A stretch of 64,000 nucleotides of DNA, from positions 1 to 64,000 of the forward strand of contig CAZJPN010000053.1 of assembly GCA_964547905.1 (NCBI GenBank), in the 5' to 3' direction. Source of the stretch: JAJYLM01 sp964547905 (GTDB taxonomy: Bacteria > JAMCPX01). Both the position numbers and the translations under genes were made by a program. Under the pieces are notes generated by a model. That model was not told where the DNA came from. It saw nothing but the letters and a program-made list of their open reading frames with translations, and did no database searches. Positions 15,138 to 23,446 of the stretch are shown here, piece after piece; the first letter of the stretch is position 1, and each line of letters begins with the position of its first letter.

Positions 15138-16809
15138 TGATCAAATCCTTCAGCTTTTTTATTCTGAGATCCAATCCTTTATCATTGTACGTCGGATGCG
15201 GTACTCTTTCTGACATCTCATAGGCATGGATTGCCTCTCTATACTTATGCATCTTTTCATACATTTGTGCAATAACGATATAGTCGGTAGATTTATATAA
15301 ATCATTTTTCAATGCCTGTTTATACATCAAAACTGCCTGTTCATAATTTCCATCGTGTGCATAGATATCACCCATTTCCTTCAAAGAAGGAAAATAGTCG
15401 GGATCGATGCTTAACACAAAATGCGTATACTTCAATGCATTTTCATAATCCTCTTCATGCCTGTATGCCTGCCCAAGCATCGCATACCCCCATAGTGTTG
15501 CATCCACACCTGGCATATACGGCCTTGTTTGTATCTCCCTTGTCCAGAGGGTAACACCGTTATACCATGTAAGGTTCAGCATGAAGCTGATAACAGCAAA
15601 CGATGCAATGGAAATTGCTGCAACAGAAAAAGAAATACCTTTTACTTTATGAGCTGCAATTTGAAATACCCTTGCCAAAAACAATCCAAATCCTGCAAGT
15701 GCTATATAGGTAAATCGATCCGCTATTTTGATCTGTATGCTTATGATATTTGATGCTGGAACCATATTGAGAAAGATCCATGCAAATCCGAAAAACAGGA
15801 TCTTATCCTTCCGTATATATTTGAAAAACAGATAAACGATGAAGGCAATAAAGAGAAAAGAGATAAGGAAAAGCGGCTCCAATAAACTGCTATTGCCGGG
15901 TTCTATATAAAGAGGAGCAAGATTAAACGGGAGTAAAAACCTAACCGTGTAAATAACAAAAAGCTCCGGGAAAAACATAAAAAACCAATCCCAGCCATAA
16001 CTCTGCCGAAGAGTTCCGGTTCCGAAGTAAGTGGTATAGCTGTAGCTGTAAAGTGCATAAGCAATCATAATGATCACGGGTACAGCAAGATACAAGCTGT
16101 ATTTTTTAATCCGCTTCTCATCCTCGACGATAAACATGTATGCTATAATCACACCCGGGAAAGGCAGTGCGGAAGCCTTCGAAAAAATTGCTACGGTAAA
16201 CATAATTGATGCAAAAATTAGATATTTTTCAGGAAATTTTTCCGATATTACCATCATAGTATCTGTTGATCTTATTTCTTGTTCATTTGCTTTTTTAGTC
16301 CTATAAAAATCCACAAAATATATAAATGCGATAAGATAAAAGGTCATCGCCATAAGATCTTTTCTGCATGACACCCACGATACAACACCGGAGGTGAGGG
16401 GATGAACTGCAAAGACCAATGCCGACAGTACGGAAACTGTCCTGTCATCAAAAAGCTTTTGAAACAGTATAAAGACAAGTATAACATTTGCTATCTCGAA
16501 CAATAAGTTGCTTACGTGATAACCAAGGGGATTCAATCCCCATATAAAATAATCGATCATATAACTGAGATCCCGGATCGGGTAATATTCGGTGAATCTA
16601 TCTGCAAATATACTACGCGGATTAAATATATGCAGAATACCAGCTATGGATAGATTCATGATCCTCGGATTGTTGATGACCATCATCTCGTCATCCCAGT
16701 TCACAAAATGATCTCTGAGGCTTATACCGTGAACCGCAAATACTATAAGGACAAGAGCAAGTATATATTTCCAATATACGTGAATATAGGGGTTATCTTT
16801 CATCCACAT
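15127..16809 (-). CDS. Multi-spanning glycosyltransferase with C-terminal TPRs (TMTC-like)
   Basis: 560 residues. About ten hydrophobic helices span residues 12-430. The first periplasmic loop has FVNWDDEMMVINNPRI, the acidic motif of GT-C transferases of the TMTC/protein O-mannosyltransferase type, and HPLTSGVVSWVSCRKDL matches the conserved second loop. Two or three tetratricopeptide repeats follow (about 455-545: AMLGQAYRHEEDYENALKY, and AVLMYKQALKNDLYKSTDY). By family it takes a sugar from a lipid carrier to a protein or glycan in the periplasm. The GT2 enzyme in the same operon could make that lipid-linked sugar. Confidence 0.8.
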   Translation of the reverse strand: MWMKDNPYIHVYWKYILALVLIVFAVHGISLRDHFVNWDDEMMVINNPRIMNLSIAGILHIFNPRSIFADRFTEYYPIRDLSYMIDYFIWGLNPLGYHVSNLLFEIANVILVFILFQKLFDDRTVSVLSALVFAVHPLTSGVVSWVSCRKDLMAMTFYLIAFIYFVDFYRTKKANEQEIRSTDTMMVISEKFPEKYLIFASIMFTVAIFSKASALPFPGVIIAYMFIVEDEKRIKKYSLYLAVPVIIMIAYALYSYSYTTYFGTGTLRQSYGWDWFFMFFPELFVIYTVRFLLPFNLAPLYIEPGNSSLLEPLFLISFLFIAFIVYLFFKYIRKDKILFFGFAWIFLNMVPASNIISIQIKIADRFTYIALAGFGLFLARVFQIAAHKVKGISFSVAAISIASFAVISFMLNLTWYNGVTLWTREIQTRPYMPGVDATLWGYAMLGQAYRHEEDYENALKYTHFVLSIDPDYFPSLKEMGDIYAHDGNYEQAVLMYKQALKNDLYKSTDYIVIAQMYEKMHKYREAIHAYEMSERVPHPTYNDKGLDLRIKKLKDLINEK

Positions 16810-16845
16810 GTCTTATATACATTATCTTCAAGAAAAAGGTTTCAA

Positions 16846-17433
16846 TCAGTTTTTATCTTCTATATCCAACATGTAAAGTATTTTTGCTTTTTCCATTCCG
16901 AATACCGCTTTATCCGGAACGTCTTTTATCACTACCGAACCGCTATGCACCATAACGTATCTGCCGATATTCACATAAGGGGTTATCGTACATCCACTCG
17001 AAATAAATGTATAATCTCCTATTGTTAAAGGTTTATGATTGTCGGGGAAAAAACGTTTTAGCGGGTGATCCACATGACTGCCTTTGAAATGCGTGAACAC
17101 CATGGTTCTGAAACCGATGGTCACATACTTTCCTATTGTAAGCTTGTCATACAAATCGAGCAGAGCATCATCGTTCATGTAGGAGCAGTCTCCTATGGTT
17201 AATCCCTGGAAAGACGCCTTATGGTAATTTTTAAACTGGACTTTCCCAATATATACATTCTTTCCAATCTTTGCGCCAAGCAATCTGAGATAATAAACTC
17301 TTAACTGCGGTAACGGTATAAATTTAAAAAAGAAAACCGCAACAGAATAAAAGGCATATTTGAATAAGCCTTTAATACCTACCTGCTTAATTGCAGCTAC
17401 CAATAAAGAATTATTTTCAGGACCTTGTGTCAT
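16846..17433 (-). CDS. Left-handed beta-helix acyltransferase
   Basis: 195 residues. After an N-terminal amphipathic part (about 10-45), hexapeptide repeats start at GAKIGKNVYIG and continue through ITPYVNIGRYVMVHSGSVVIKDVPDKAVFG. These coils form the left-handed beta-helix of acetyl- or acyl-transferases such as those of sugar or serine modification. HFKGSHVDHP holds candidate catalytic histidines. It is the first gene of the glycan cluster, following a candidate promoter at 17442-17468, and likely acylates the sugar made by the cluster. Confidence 0.8.
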   Translation of the reverse strand: MTQGPENNSLLVAAIKQVGIKGLFKYAFYSVAVFFFKFIPLPQLRVYYLRLLGAKIGKNVYIGKVQFKNYHKASFQGLTIGDCSYMNDDALLDLYDKLTIGKYVTIGFRTMVFTHFKGSHVDHPLKRFFPDNHKPLTIGDYTFISSGCTITPYVNIGRYVMVHSGSVVIKDVPDKAVFGMEKAKILYMLDIEDKN

Positions 17434-17441
17434 ATATATTT

Positions 17442-17468
17442 ATTGTATTAATTCAGCCGAATTGTCAA
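17442..17468 (-). promoter_or_regulatory. Candidate promoter of the glycan-haem gene run
   Basis: On the minus strand TTGACA (17463-17468) and TACAAT (17442-17447) are separated by 15 bases, shorter than ideal. Good hexamers and position just before the LbH gene support it. Confidence 0.45.
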
Positions 17469-17470
17469 CC

Positions 17471-17497
17471 CCGTTAGAAGACCTGATTTTCTAACGG
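17471..17497. repeat. Hairpin between divergent operons
   Basis: ccgttagaa (17471-17479) pairs perfectly with ttctaacgg (17489-17497) across a nine-base loop. It sits next to the -35 box of the minus-strand promoter and upstream of yggS, so it may be an operator or an early transcript hairpin; no U-run supports termination. Confidence 0.5.
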
Positions 17498-17554
17498 AGT
17501 CAATTTTATTAATAATTGCATAAAAGGATTAACTGTAATATTGATTACGTCTAT

Positions 17555-18244
17555 ATGAATAACATACTGACTAACGTAACCAAATTAAGAGAAGAAATAG
17601 CTGATGCATGCATGAAATCGGGCAGGAATATAAATGATATCAAGCTTATCGCTGTATCAAAAACTATGGACATTGATAAGATACAAGAGGCAATCGCTGT
17701 CGGGCTTGATACGTTCGGGGAAAACTACGTTCAAGAGGCTCTTGAGAAAATAAACGCACTTGCTCCATCTATCCACTGGCACTTCATCGGTAATATTCAG
17801 AAGAACAAGGTAAAATTTATCGTTCAATCTTTTGAGCTTATCCACTCCGTCGGCAGTAAGGATATCGCAGAGGAGATAAATAAAAGGGCTATGCATGTTG
17901 ATATCAAACAGCCTGTATTGTTTGAAATAAACATGGCTCTTGAAAAAACCAAGTCTGGCTTTACACCTGACAGCTTCTATGAAGCGATACCCGTCTTCAA
18001 GGGACTTAAAAATATTTTACCATCCGGTCTTATGACAATGCCTCCGCCAACCGATAATGAATTACAGTTATCAGGATATTTTTCGGGTTTAAGAGAAATG
18101 AGGGACAAACTTAAAAAACAAGGAGTATTCGGACAATCGTTCAAAGAACTTTCCATGGGTATGTCTTCCGATTATAAAATTGCTATAAAAGAAGGTGCAA
18201 CCATGATACGGATAGGAACAGCTCTATTTGGTCCAAGGGGGTAA
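17555..18244 (+). CDS. yggS: Pyridoxal-phosphate homeostasis protein (YggS/PROSC)
   Basis: About 229 residues from the ATG at 17555; an in-frame TTG at 17516 would add 13 residues but lacks support. The cofactor lysine is in KLIAVSKTMDIDKI. The family signatures FGENYVQEALEK, WHFIGNIQKNKV, IHSVGS and the end motif LSMGMSSDYKIAIKEGATMIRIGTALFG are all present. The protein is a single-domain alanine-racemase-like barrel that buffers free pyridoxal phosphate. It lies two bases upstream of proC, a common pairing. Confidence 0.95.
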   Translation: MNNILTNVTKLREEIADACMKSGRNINDIKLIAVSKTMDIDKIQEAIAVGLDTFGENYVQEALEKINALAPSIHWHFIGNIQKNKVKFIVQSFELIHSVGSKDIAEEINKRAMHVDIKQPVLFEINMALEKTKSGFTPDSFYEAIPVFKGLKNILPSGLMTMPPPTDNELQLSGYFSGLREMRDKLKKQGVFGQSFKELSMGMSSDYKIAIKEGATMIRIGTALFGPRG

Positions 18245-18246
18245 TT

Positions 18247-19059
18247 ATGGAAAAAAGGATAAGCTTTATAGGTGCGGGTAAAATGGCAGAGTCCCTTATA
18301 TCAGGCTTTATTTCATCAAAAAAGGTATTAAACACACAAATCACTATAAGTGATAAATACGATAAAAGACGCATAGAAGTAGAAGAAGTCTACAATGTCA
18401 AATCCACTTCTGATAATACGGCATGTGCAAAAGAGGGTGATGTTGTTTTCATTGCCGTAAAACCCAATGACATAAAGGATGTACTTGAGCAATGCAAGGC
18501 ACATCTTGAACAAAAAGTTGTTGTATCTATTGCTGCGGGCATTGACATTAAATTCATAGAAAGCGTCCTTGACAAAAAAACGAGAATTATAAGGGTAATG
18601 CCGAATATAGCTGCAACTGTAGGAGAAGGCATGAGTGTTATCATGAAGAACAATAGTGCAGATGCCACGGATATAAACTTGCTTAAGGAATTACTTTCGA
18701 GTGTTGGTGATGTCGTAGAGTTGAAAAACGAAGAACTGTTCCACGCAGTTACCGCTCTCAGTGGATCAGGACCTGCGTACGTATTTATGTTTCTTGAAGC
18801 CCTGTCGGATGCAGGGGTTAGAATCGGTCTTTCAAGAGAGATTTCAAACAGACTCGCCATACAGACGGTCATAGGTGCAGGAAAAATGGCAAAGGAATCC
18901 GAGCTTTCATTTGCAACATTGAGGGAGGCTGTCACCTCTCCCGCCGGTACGACTGCAGAGGCATTGGCAGTACTCGAATCAAAAGGCTTAAGATCGGCAA
19001 TCGTAGAGGCCATCAAAGCGGCAACGCTGAAATCGAAAGAGATCGGCAACCGGGAATAG
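18247..19059 (+). CDS. proC: Pyrroline-5-carboxylate reductase
   Basis: 270 residues, normal length. The NAD(P)-binding motif IGAGKMAESLISGF is at the N-terminus; KPNDIKDVLEQ and RVMPNIAATVGEGM follow, and the C-terminal dimerisation domain carries ALSGSGPAYVFMFLEALSDAGV and the TVIGAGKMAKES, VTSPAGTTAEAL signatures. It makes the last step of proline synthesis. The start follows the yggS stop by two bases with ribosome site ggggg inside yggS, so the two are cotranslated. Confidence 0.97.
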   Translation: MEKRISFIGAGKMAESLISGFISSKKVLNTQITISDKYDKRRIEVEEVYNVKSTSDNTACAKEGDVVFIAVKPNDIKDVLEQCKAHLEQKVVVSIAAGIDIKFIESVLDKKTRIIRVMPNIAATVGEGMSVIMKNNSADATDINLLKELLSSVGDVVELKNEELFHAVTALSGSGPAYVFMFLEALSDAGVRIGLSREISNRLAIQTVIGAGKMAKESELSFATLREAVTSPAGTTAEALAVLESKGLRSAIVEAIKAATLKSKEIGNRE

Positions 19060-19204
19060 AGCGCTATCCCCTATAACTGTTTTTCTTAATCCTCTTTCCT
19101 CCCCCTTAACACAGGGGGGAAGAAGAATGCACACCGACCCCAGGCACAGCCTCGGTGTCCCTGCTCTCTCCTGCGTTTATTTTTTGCGCTCAGCCCGTGC
19201 AGTT
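19060..19204. repeat. Convergent spacer with hairpins
   Basis: Between proC and the convergent outer-membrane gene are two hairpins: tcctccccc/ggggggaag at about 19098-19121 and acaccga/tcggtgt with arms 19131-19137 and 19152-19158. The first belongs to the C-rich/G-rich palindromes found across the window and may serve as a bidirectional terminator. Confidence 0.5.
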
Positions 19205-20662
19205 TCAAAACACATACTTTGCCTTTATGAACACCTCTGAGTTGTCGACGATATTGCCGAAGACCGTTCCGCTGTCGCCTGCAAAAATGTATCCTCCGAC
19301 AGCCATGGTGATACTGTCATACGGCATCCAGTCAAGCTCCGGATAAAACATATAGCTTGTAAGATTATGCTGGGCTAATTCCGTCATAATTGCTATCTGT
19401 GCCTTCAGCTGATCATAAAAGAAACTGCGGTTAGCCATGAGGGTAAGGTAGTTCTGGAGCTGATTGCCTATTTCATAAAACTCTCCATGAAGGAATTGAA
19501 GATTCGCATAGGTACCATCGTTGAATGTATAATCGGTCCCTAATACATATTTAACAAAGGGTGCTGTTGCTATATTATAAGATGCTGCCGGATACGGCGC
19601 GTTCAAAACATAACTGCTTAATCTAACCGGCTGCTGGGGTATATTTAAAGCAACCTCTCCCCATACGCCGTGATTACCGATCGAGCCTGCGAAATCTCCG
19701 CCTATAATGGAAAGCCGTGGGAAATCGAGACCCGCATGTGCTATAATACCGTTTGAAGATGTAGTGATATTCGCGGATGTAAGCTCCGGCAGCGTGTACC
19801 AACCGTTATAATAGCTCAATGAAATGTCATAACCATACAGTGCCTTTTTTGCAATTCTGATGCCGTAACTTAAATTGCCTGGCATCGATTGTGCCGGCTC
19901 CGACAGATTTATGTTAATCTGGTTGATGTGCAGCCACGACGGTATCGGTTCGGAAGGGATAAATGCACTTATCCATTTATCCGCCGGCAGAACAGATGGA
20001 ACAAATATTGGTTCTATTACGCCGGTTAAAGAAATTTCATGCGGGAAATAATACTCTGCAACAAGCAAAGGTACCGGCAATTTATTGTTGAAGGCGAAAG
20101 GGTCTTCAAGATCGTAAGGGTTTACATTGTTTGTAACATTCAACTCATCCGCAGTACCCCAGTTGAGGATCTGTTTGCCGATTTTAACATCGAGATTCTC
20201 GAGTAAAAAGCTGTAAAACTCAATATACACCTGTCTGACATCGAGGTAAGTAGGAGGTTCGGAACTATACTGCTGAAGCTGCGGTAAATAGGTAGTTGGT
20301 TGTGTTATGCCAAAACCTCTCAGCCACACCTCGCCGTAAGCGTACAGTTCATGTATCCTTTTGGCAGCAGTCAAGGTTACTCTGTATTCCTCCCTACTGA
20401 TGTCACCGTTTGAGGTCTGCGCCCTTGTGTCTACCAGGAGACTGCCGGAAACAGGACTGTCGGCAAATGCGGGTTTGACGAGAGATAAAAATATTATCAC
20501 CCCAAACAATACAATAAGGAAGCTTCCCCCTTCACCAAATCCTGCGCTAAAACTTTTTCTTAACGATTGAAACAGTTTAAACGGTTCAAACGGTTTAAGC
20601 CGCTTAAAGTCCTCTGTACGTTTATATGCAGGCACTTTGTTAGCAATCATGTTGCCGTTCAT
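19205..20662 (-). CDS. Outer-membrane beta-barrel protein (DUF1302-like)
   Basis: 485 residues. A hydrophobic signal core (GSFLIVLFGVIIFLSLVKPAFA) near residues 46-68 follows an unusually long, basic N-region partly encoded by a repeat. The mature part alternates amphipathic strands and has GKQILNWGTADELNVTNNVNPYDLEDP, a block typical of DUF1302-type barrels, and it ends in the aromatic sequence KAKYVF used for outer-membrane insertion. Substrate is unknown. Its start overlaps the CoA-transferase stop by four bases, so the two are coupled, an odd pairing. Confidence 0.75.
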   Translation of the reverse strand: MNGNMIANKVPAYKRTEDFKRLKPFEPFKLFQSLRKSFSAGFGEGGSFLIVLFGVIIFLSLVKPAFADSPVSGSLLVDTRAQTSNGDISREEYRVTLTAAKRIHELYAYGEVWLRGFGITQPTTYLPQLQQYSSEPPTYLDVRQVYIEFYSFLLENLDVKIGKQILNWGTADELNVTNNVNPYDLEDPFAFNNKLPVPLLVAEYYFPHEISLTGVIEPIFVPSVLPADKWISAFIPSEPIPSWLHINQININLSEPAQSMPGNLSYGIRIAKKALYGYDISLSYYNGWYTLPELTSANITTSSNGIIAHAGLDFPRLSIIGGDFAGSIGNHGVWGEVALNIPQQPVRLSSYVLNAPYPAASYNIATAPFVKYVLGTDYTFNDGTYANLQFLHGEFYEIGNQLQNYLTLMANRSFFYDQLKAQIAIMTELAQHNLTSYMFYPELDWMPYDSITMAVGGYIFAGDSGTVFGNIVDNSEVFIKAKYVF

Positions 20663-22428
20663 AGAAACGCCTTTTTCGGATCGAACAGCCTCATGGTGAT
20701 GAGCATTTCAAGTGATGGATAATCTACAGGCTTTAAGGTATTCGATATTCGCACATTCCATCCGGTTTTTTCTTTAACAGCTTTTACATGTGCATCAATA
20801 TCCATACCGGCTTTATACGGGTATCTTGTAAGGATAAATTCGCCATTACCATCTTTCTCAAATATACCCATATCTGTTATTAGGGTACTAACCTTTTCGC
20901 CGGGGCCTGTTATATAAGACACCTTATCAACAAAGCGCATCCGGTTCAACGGACATACAACAATAGTTTCCCTTGCCCCCACGGTAACATCGTTCCCGCC
21001 GCCGGAGCCGACAAGGAATATGCCGTCCCCGACCCTTGTTGAATTGATATTGCCGAACCTGTCGACCTGACCGGCTCCGATTATACCTATTGTTTTGTTT
21101 GAATAGCCTTCGACCATCAAACCGAGCGCCTCAAATGCGCCAGTCAGCATTTTACATGTCGGTATGTTCGCAAAATTAAAGATAAAAGGATTTCCGGGCC
21201 TCGGGTAATACCCGTAGAAGCCTACCTCTGCTATGAGTTCTATATCGATCTTCTCCCTCTTGAGCTTCAAAGCGGATAACCACGCTGCGATGTTTGAATT
21301 ACCAATGCCTGCAAGAATGGCACTGTATGATTTCTCGCGTATTTTCTCTTCGAGAATAACCGATGCCATTGCCGTCATGAGTTCGTTTTTCGATGGCTGC
21401 TCTGATGTGGATATGTTATCCTGAACATCCTTGATCTCATCAGCCCATGAAAGAGGCTTTGCCTTTCCTTTAAGATAAAGCAGCTTTTGGCTGCCAAGCT
21501 TCTGAAGATATCCGTTATGATCCTTTACTCCTGTTATCCAGTCATTAATCCATTCATCAAGGGTATCCACGGATTTTGCCGCTTCCCTGAATCCGAGTAT
21601 AAAATCATAATCCTCGCTGTATCCGTCAAATTCGGCAAATCCACTCTCTGCCATACCGCTTGGATGTGAACCGAATTCCATAGGCACAACCGCCTTTACA
21701 AGATATGAAGGCAGCTTGGAAAGATGGGAGTATCTACGTATAACATCCTCATCAACGATATGCTCTGCCGAAAGGATTACTCCGTTGCGGCTTGCATAAG
21801 CACCATAGAAATCTTCTGCATAGGGAGGTGTGAATATAGCATGACCGGATTTGTCCGCAACAAAGGCGTGATAAATTGAAATATCCGGATTAATGGCTTT
21901 CAACACACCTATCTCTTTCGACGGTTCAAACGGCAACGGTATCCTCTTGAAACTGTCATGGTTTTCTATCTCCATAGTACTGTTCATAATAGAGTTTACC
22001 GGTAAAAATCCAACCCCCATTGCCCCGGCCATCAGCCTGAGCGTAAATGCAAGGATGCTCCAGTTCTCTATTTCCACCTGCTTGTTCAGATAGAGGTTCT
22101 GAACAACTATGTTCGGTGTTGGAGACGGATAAGGGTCGCCGGCGTACGTTGTTACAACCTTTTTTACCATGCCCAGATGCATCATAATGATAATGTGGTT
22201 GATAGCACCAAGGGTTATTATATCAAATTCCGGTTTTGATTTGTAAAATTGTCTGATCAACTCATAGGAAAGTCCATAGGGTATACTGTTTGTTATGCCT
22301 ATATGGATGGTCATGCCAGGTTTTATAAAATTATTTATTGCCTCATCCGCACTCATTATCTTATCTTTCCCGTCTTCCTTCGGAAGACGGGCTAAAAATT
22401 CAAGTCTCTCTTTAATATGTTTGTCCAT
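20659..22428 (-). CDS. Fused two-domain CoA-transferase (glutaconate type)
   Basis: 589 residues from the ATG at 22428, which has caagag before it; an in-frame TTG at 22452 is less likely. The N-terminal half (to about 310) matches the alpha subunit and the C-terminal half (about 345-580) the beta subunit of family I CoA-transferases, normally two genes. LIAEVGFYGYYPRPGNPF in the second half holds the likely catalytic glutamate, and VGSGGGNDVTVGA the CoA-site glycines. It would move CoA between carboxylic acids; the substrate is not deducible. A perfect 10-bp hairpin (22369-22391) lies within its early codons. Confidence 0.8.
   Translation of the reverse strand: MDKHIKERLEFLARLPKEDGKDKIMSADEAINNFIKPGMTIHIGITNSIPYGLSYELIRQFYKSKPEFDIITLGAINHIIIMMHLGMVKKVVTTYAGDPYPSPTPNIVVQNLYLNKQVEIENWSILAFTLRLMAGAMGVGFLPVNSIMNSTMEIENHDSFKRIPLPFEPSKEIGVLKAINPDISIYHAFVADKSGHAIFTPPYAEDFYGAYASRNGVILSAEHIVDEDVIRRYSHLSKLPSYLVKAVVPMEFGSHPSGMAESGFAEFDGYSEDYDFILGFREAAKSVDTLDEWINDWITGVKDHNGYLQKLGSQKLLYLKGKAKPLSWADEIKDVQDNISTSEQPSKNELMTAMASVILEEKIREKSYSAILAGIGNSNIAAWLSALKLKREKIDIELIAEVGFYGYYPRPGNPFIFNFANIPTCKMLTGAFEALGLMVEGYSNKTIGIIGAGQVDRFGNINSTRVGDGIFLVGSGGGNDVTVGARETIVVCPLNRMRFVDKVSYITGPGEKVSTLITDMGIFEKDGNGEFILTRYPYKAGMDIDAHVKAVKEKTGWNVRISNTLKPVDYPSLEMLITMRLFDPKKAFL
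22369..22391. repeat. Perfect palindrome inside the CoA-transferase gene
   Basis: cccgtcttcc (22369-22378) pairs perfectly with ggaagacggg (22382-22391) around ttc. It is translated as part of ARLPKEDGKDK near residue 15, before the conserved domain starts, and has the form of a mobile palindromic unit caught in a coding region. Confidence 0.6.
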
Positions 22429-22496
22429 TATACACTCTTGAGCATCTATCAATTTTCACTATGTTCCCCTCTCTGTGAAATCCCTTTCTTCAACAT

Positions 22497-23099
22497 CTAA
22501 CGTTTATCCTGAATCAATGTATGCCAGATACTTTCCACCTGTTCTTTTGTTTGTTCTCTACCGTTCGAATTATCAATAATAAAATCCGCCCTTTTTTGTT
22601 TTTCCTCGATCGGCATCTGGGCATGGATCCTTTCAAGGATGTGTTCATACGGCATATCCGGTGTCCTGCCCTGTATGCGTTTTATCTGGGTATCTTTGCT
22701 ACAAACGACAACAATCACGGGCCTTAGCCAGCTATCAGCACCGGTTTCAAAAAGCAGCGGCACATCTATAATCATGATGCCGTCTTTATCTTTCCTGAGA
22801 TTAATTTCATACCGTATTTTTTCAAACACGTATGGATGAATGAGCTGTTCAAGCCACCTTCTTTCTGTTGCATCTTTGAATACGATCTCAGCTATATTTT
22901 GCCTATCAATTTCAAGATCGCTGTTCAGTATTTTATCCCCATACCTCTTTAAAACCTGCTTATAACCATCCATGTCTTTAGACAAACAAGATCTTGCAAA
23001 AGTATCAGAATCAACAATAACAGCGCCGAGCGATTCAAATATATGAGCAACAGTAGTTTTGCCTGTGCCTATTCCGCCTGTCAATCCGACACTTTTCAT
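22497..23099 (-). CDS. coaE: Dephospho-CoA kinase
   Basis: 200 residues. The P-loop GGIGTGKTT is at residues 8-16, followed by VDSDTFARSC with the catalytic aspartate, ERRWLEQLIHPYVFEKI and VPLLFETGAD, all standard CoaE signatures. It phosphorylates dephospho-CoA in the last step of CoA synthesis. The gene sits upstream of a CoA-transferase on the same strand, 68 bases apart, and could share its transcript. The start is preceded by a repeat-filled gap. Confidence 0.95.
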   Translation of the reverse strand: MKSVGLTGGIGTGKTTVAHIFESLGAVIVDSDTFARSCLSKDMDGYKQVLKRYGDKILNSDLEIDRQNIAEIVFKDATERRWLEQLIHPYVFEKIRYEINLRKDKDGIMIIDVPLLFETGADSWLRPVIVVVCSKDTQIKRIQGRTPDMPYEHILERIHAQMPIEEKQKRADFIIDNSNGREQTKEQVESIWHTLIQDKR

Positions 23100-23446
23100 A
23101 GCAAGAACTTATGCTCAATTGACATATACGTCAAGAATATGAAGCGTTAGGAAAGTTGAGGAGTTATAGAGTTAAGGAGTTGGGAGTTAAAAAAGGTTAA
23201 GAATAACTCAACACTCCACGACTCCAAAACTTTCTAACTTTTGAATCAAGAAACTGGATTCCCGTTGGAGTTTATCCCGCGTTCCGCGGGACGGGAATGA
23301 CGAAATGTGGATGAGATTGCTTCGCAGCCAAAGGCGGCTCGCAATGACTGGAAAGAACAAGACACACCCTACCATCCTCCCCTTGCCAAGGGGAGGCTTT
23401 TCGAATACTCCGTCCTTACTCTACACTCCGGAACTTCTGAACCCGA
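23100..23446. repeat. Cluster of four different palindromic repeats
   Basis: The 347-base gap between amtB and coaE holds no gene. It contains, in order: a large imperfect inverted repeat with arms about 23146-23190 and 23204-23242 (gttaggaaagttgagg against aaaactttctaac); an actggattccc...gggaatgac element at 23252-23301; a 36-base gagattgc...cgcaatgac element at 23313-23348; and a perfect cctcccctt/aaggggagg hairpin at 23376-23396. Each recurs elsewhere in the window. Confidence 0.8.

Noticed and set aside
17516..17554. A TTG start extending yggS by 13 residues
   Set aside because: The added residues are not part of the family and no ribosome site is well placed; the ATG at 17555 fits better.
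23100..23446. The repeat cluster as a CRISPR array
   Set aside because: The elements are of different kinds with no regular spacing or spacers, and no cas genes are in view.
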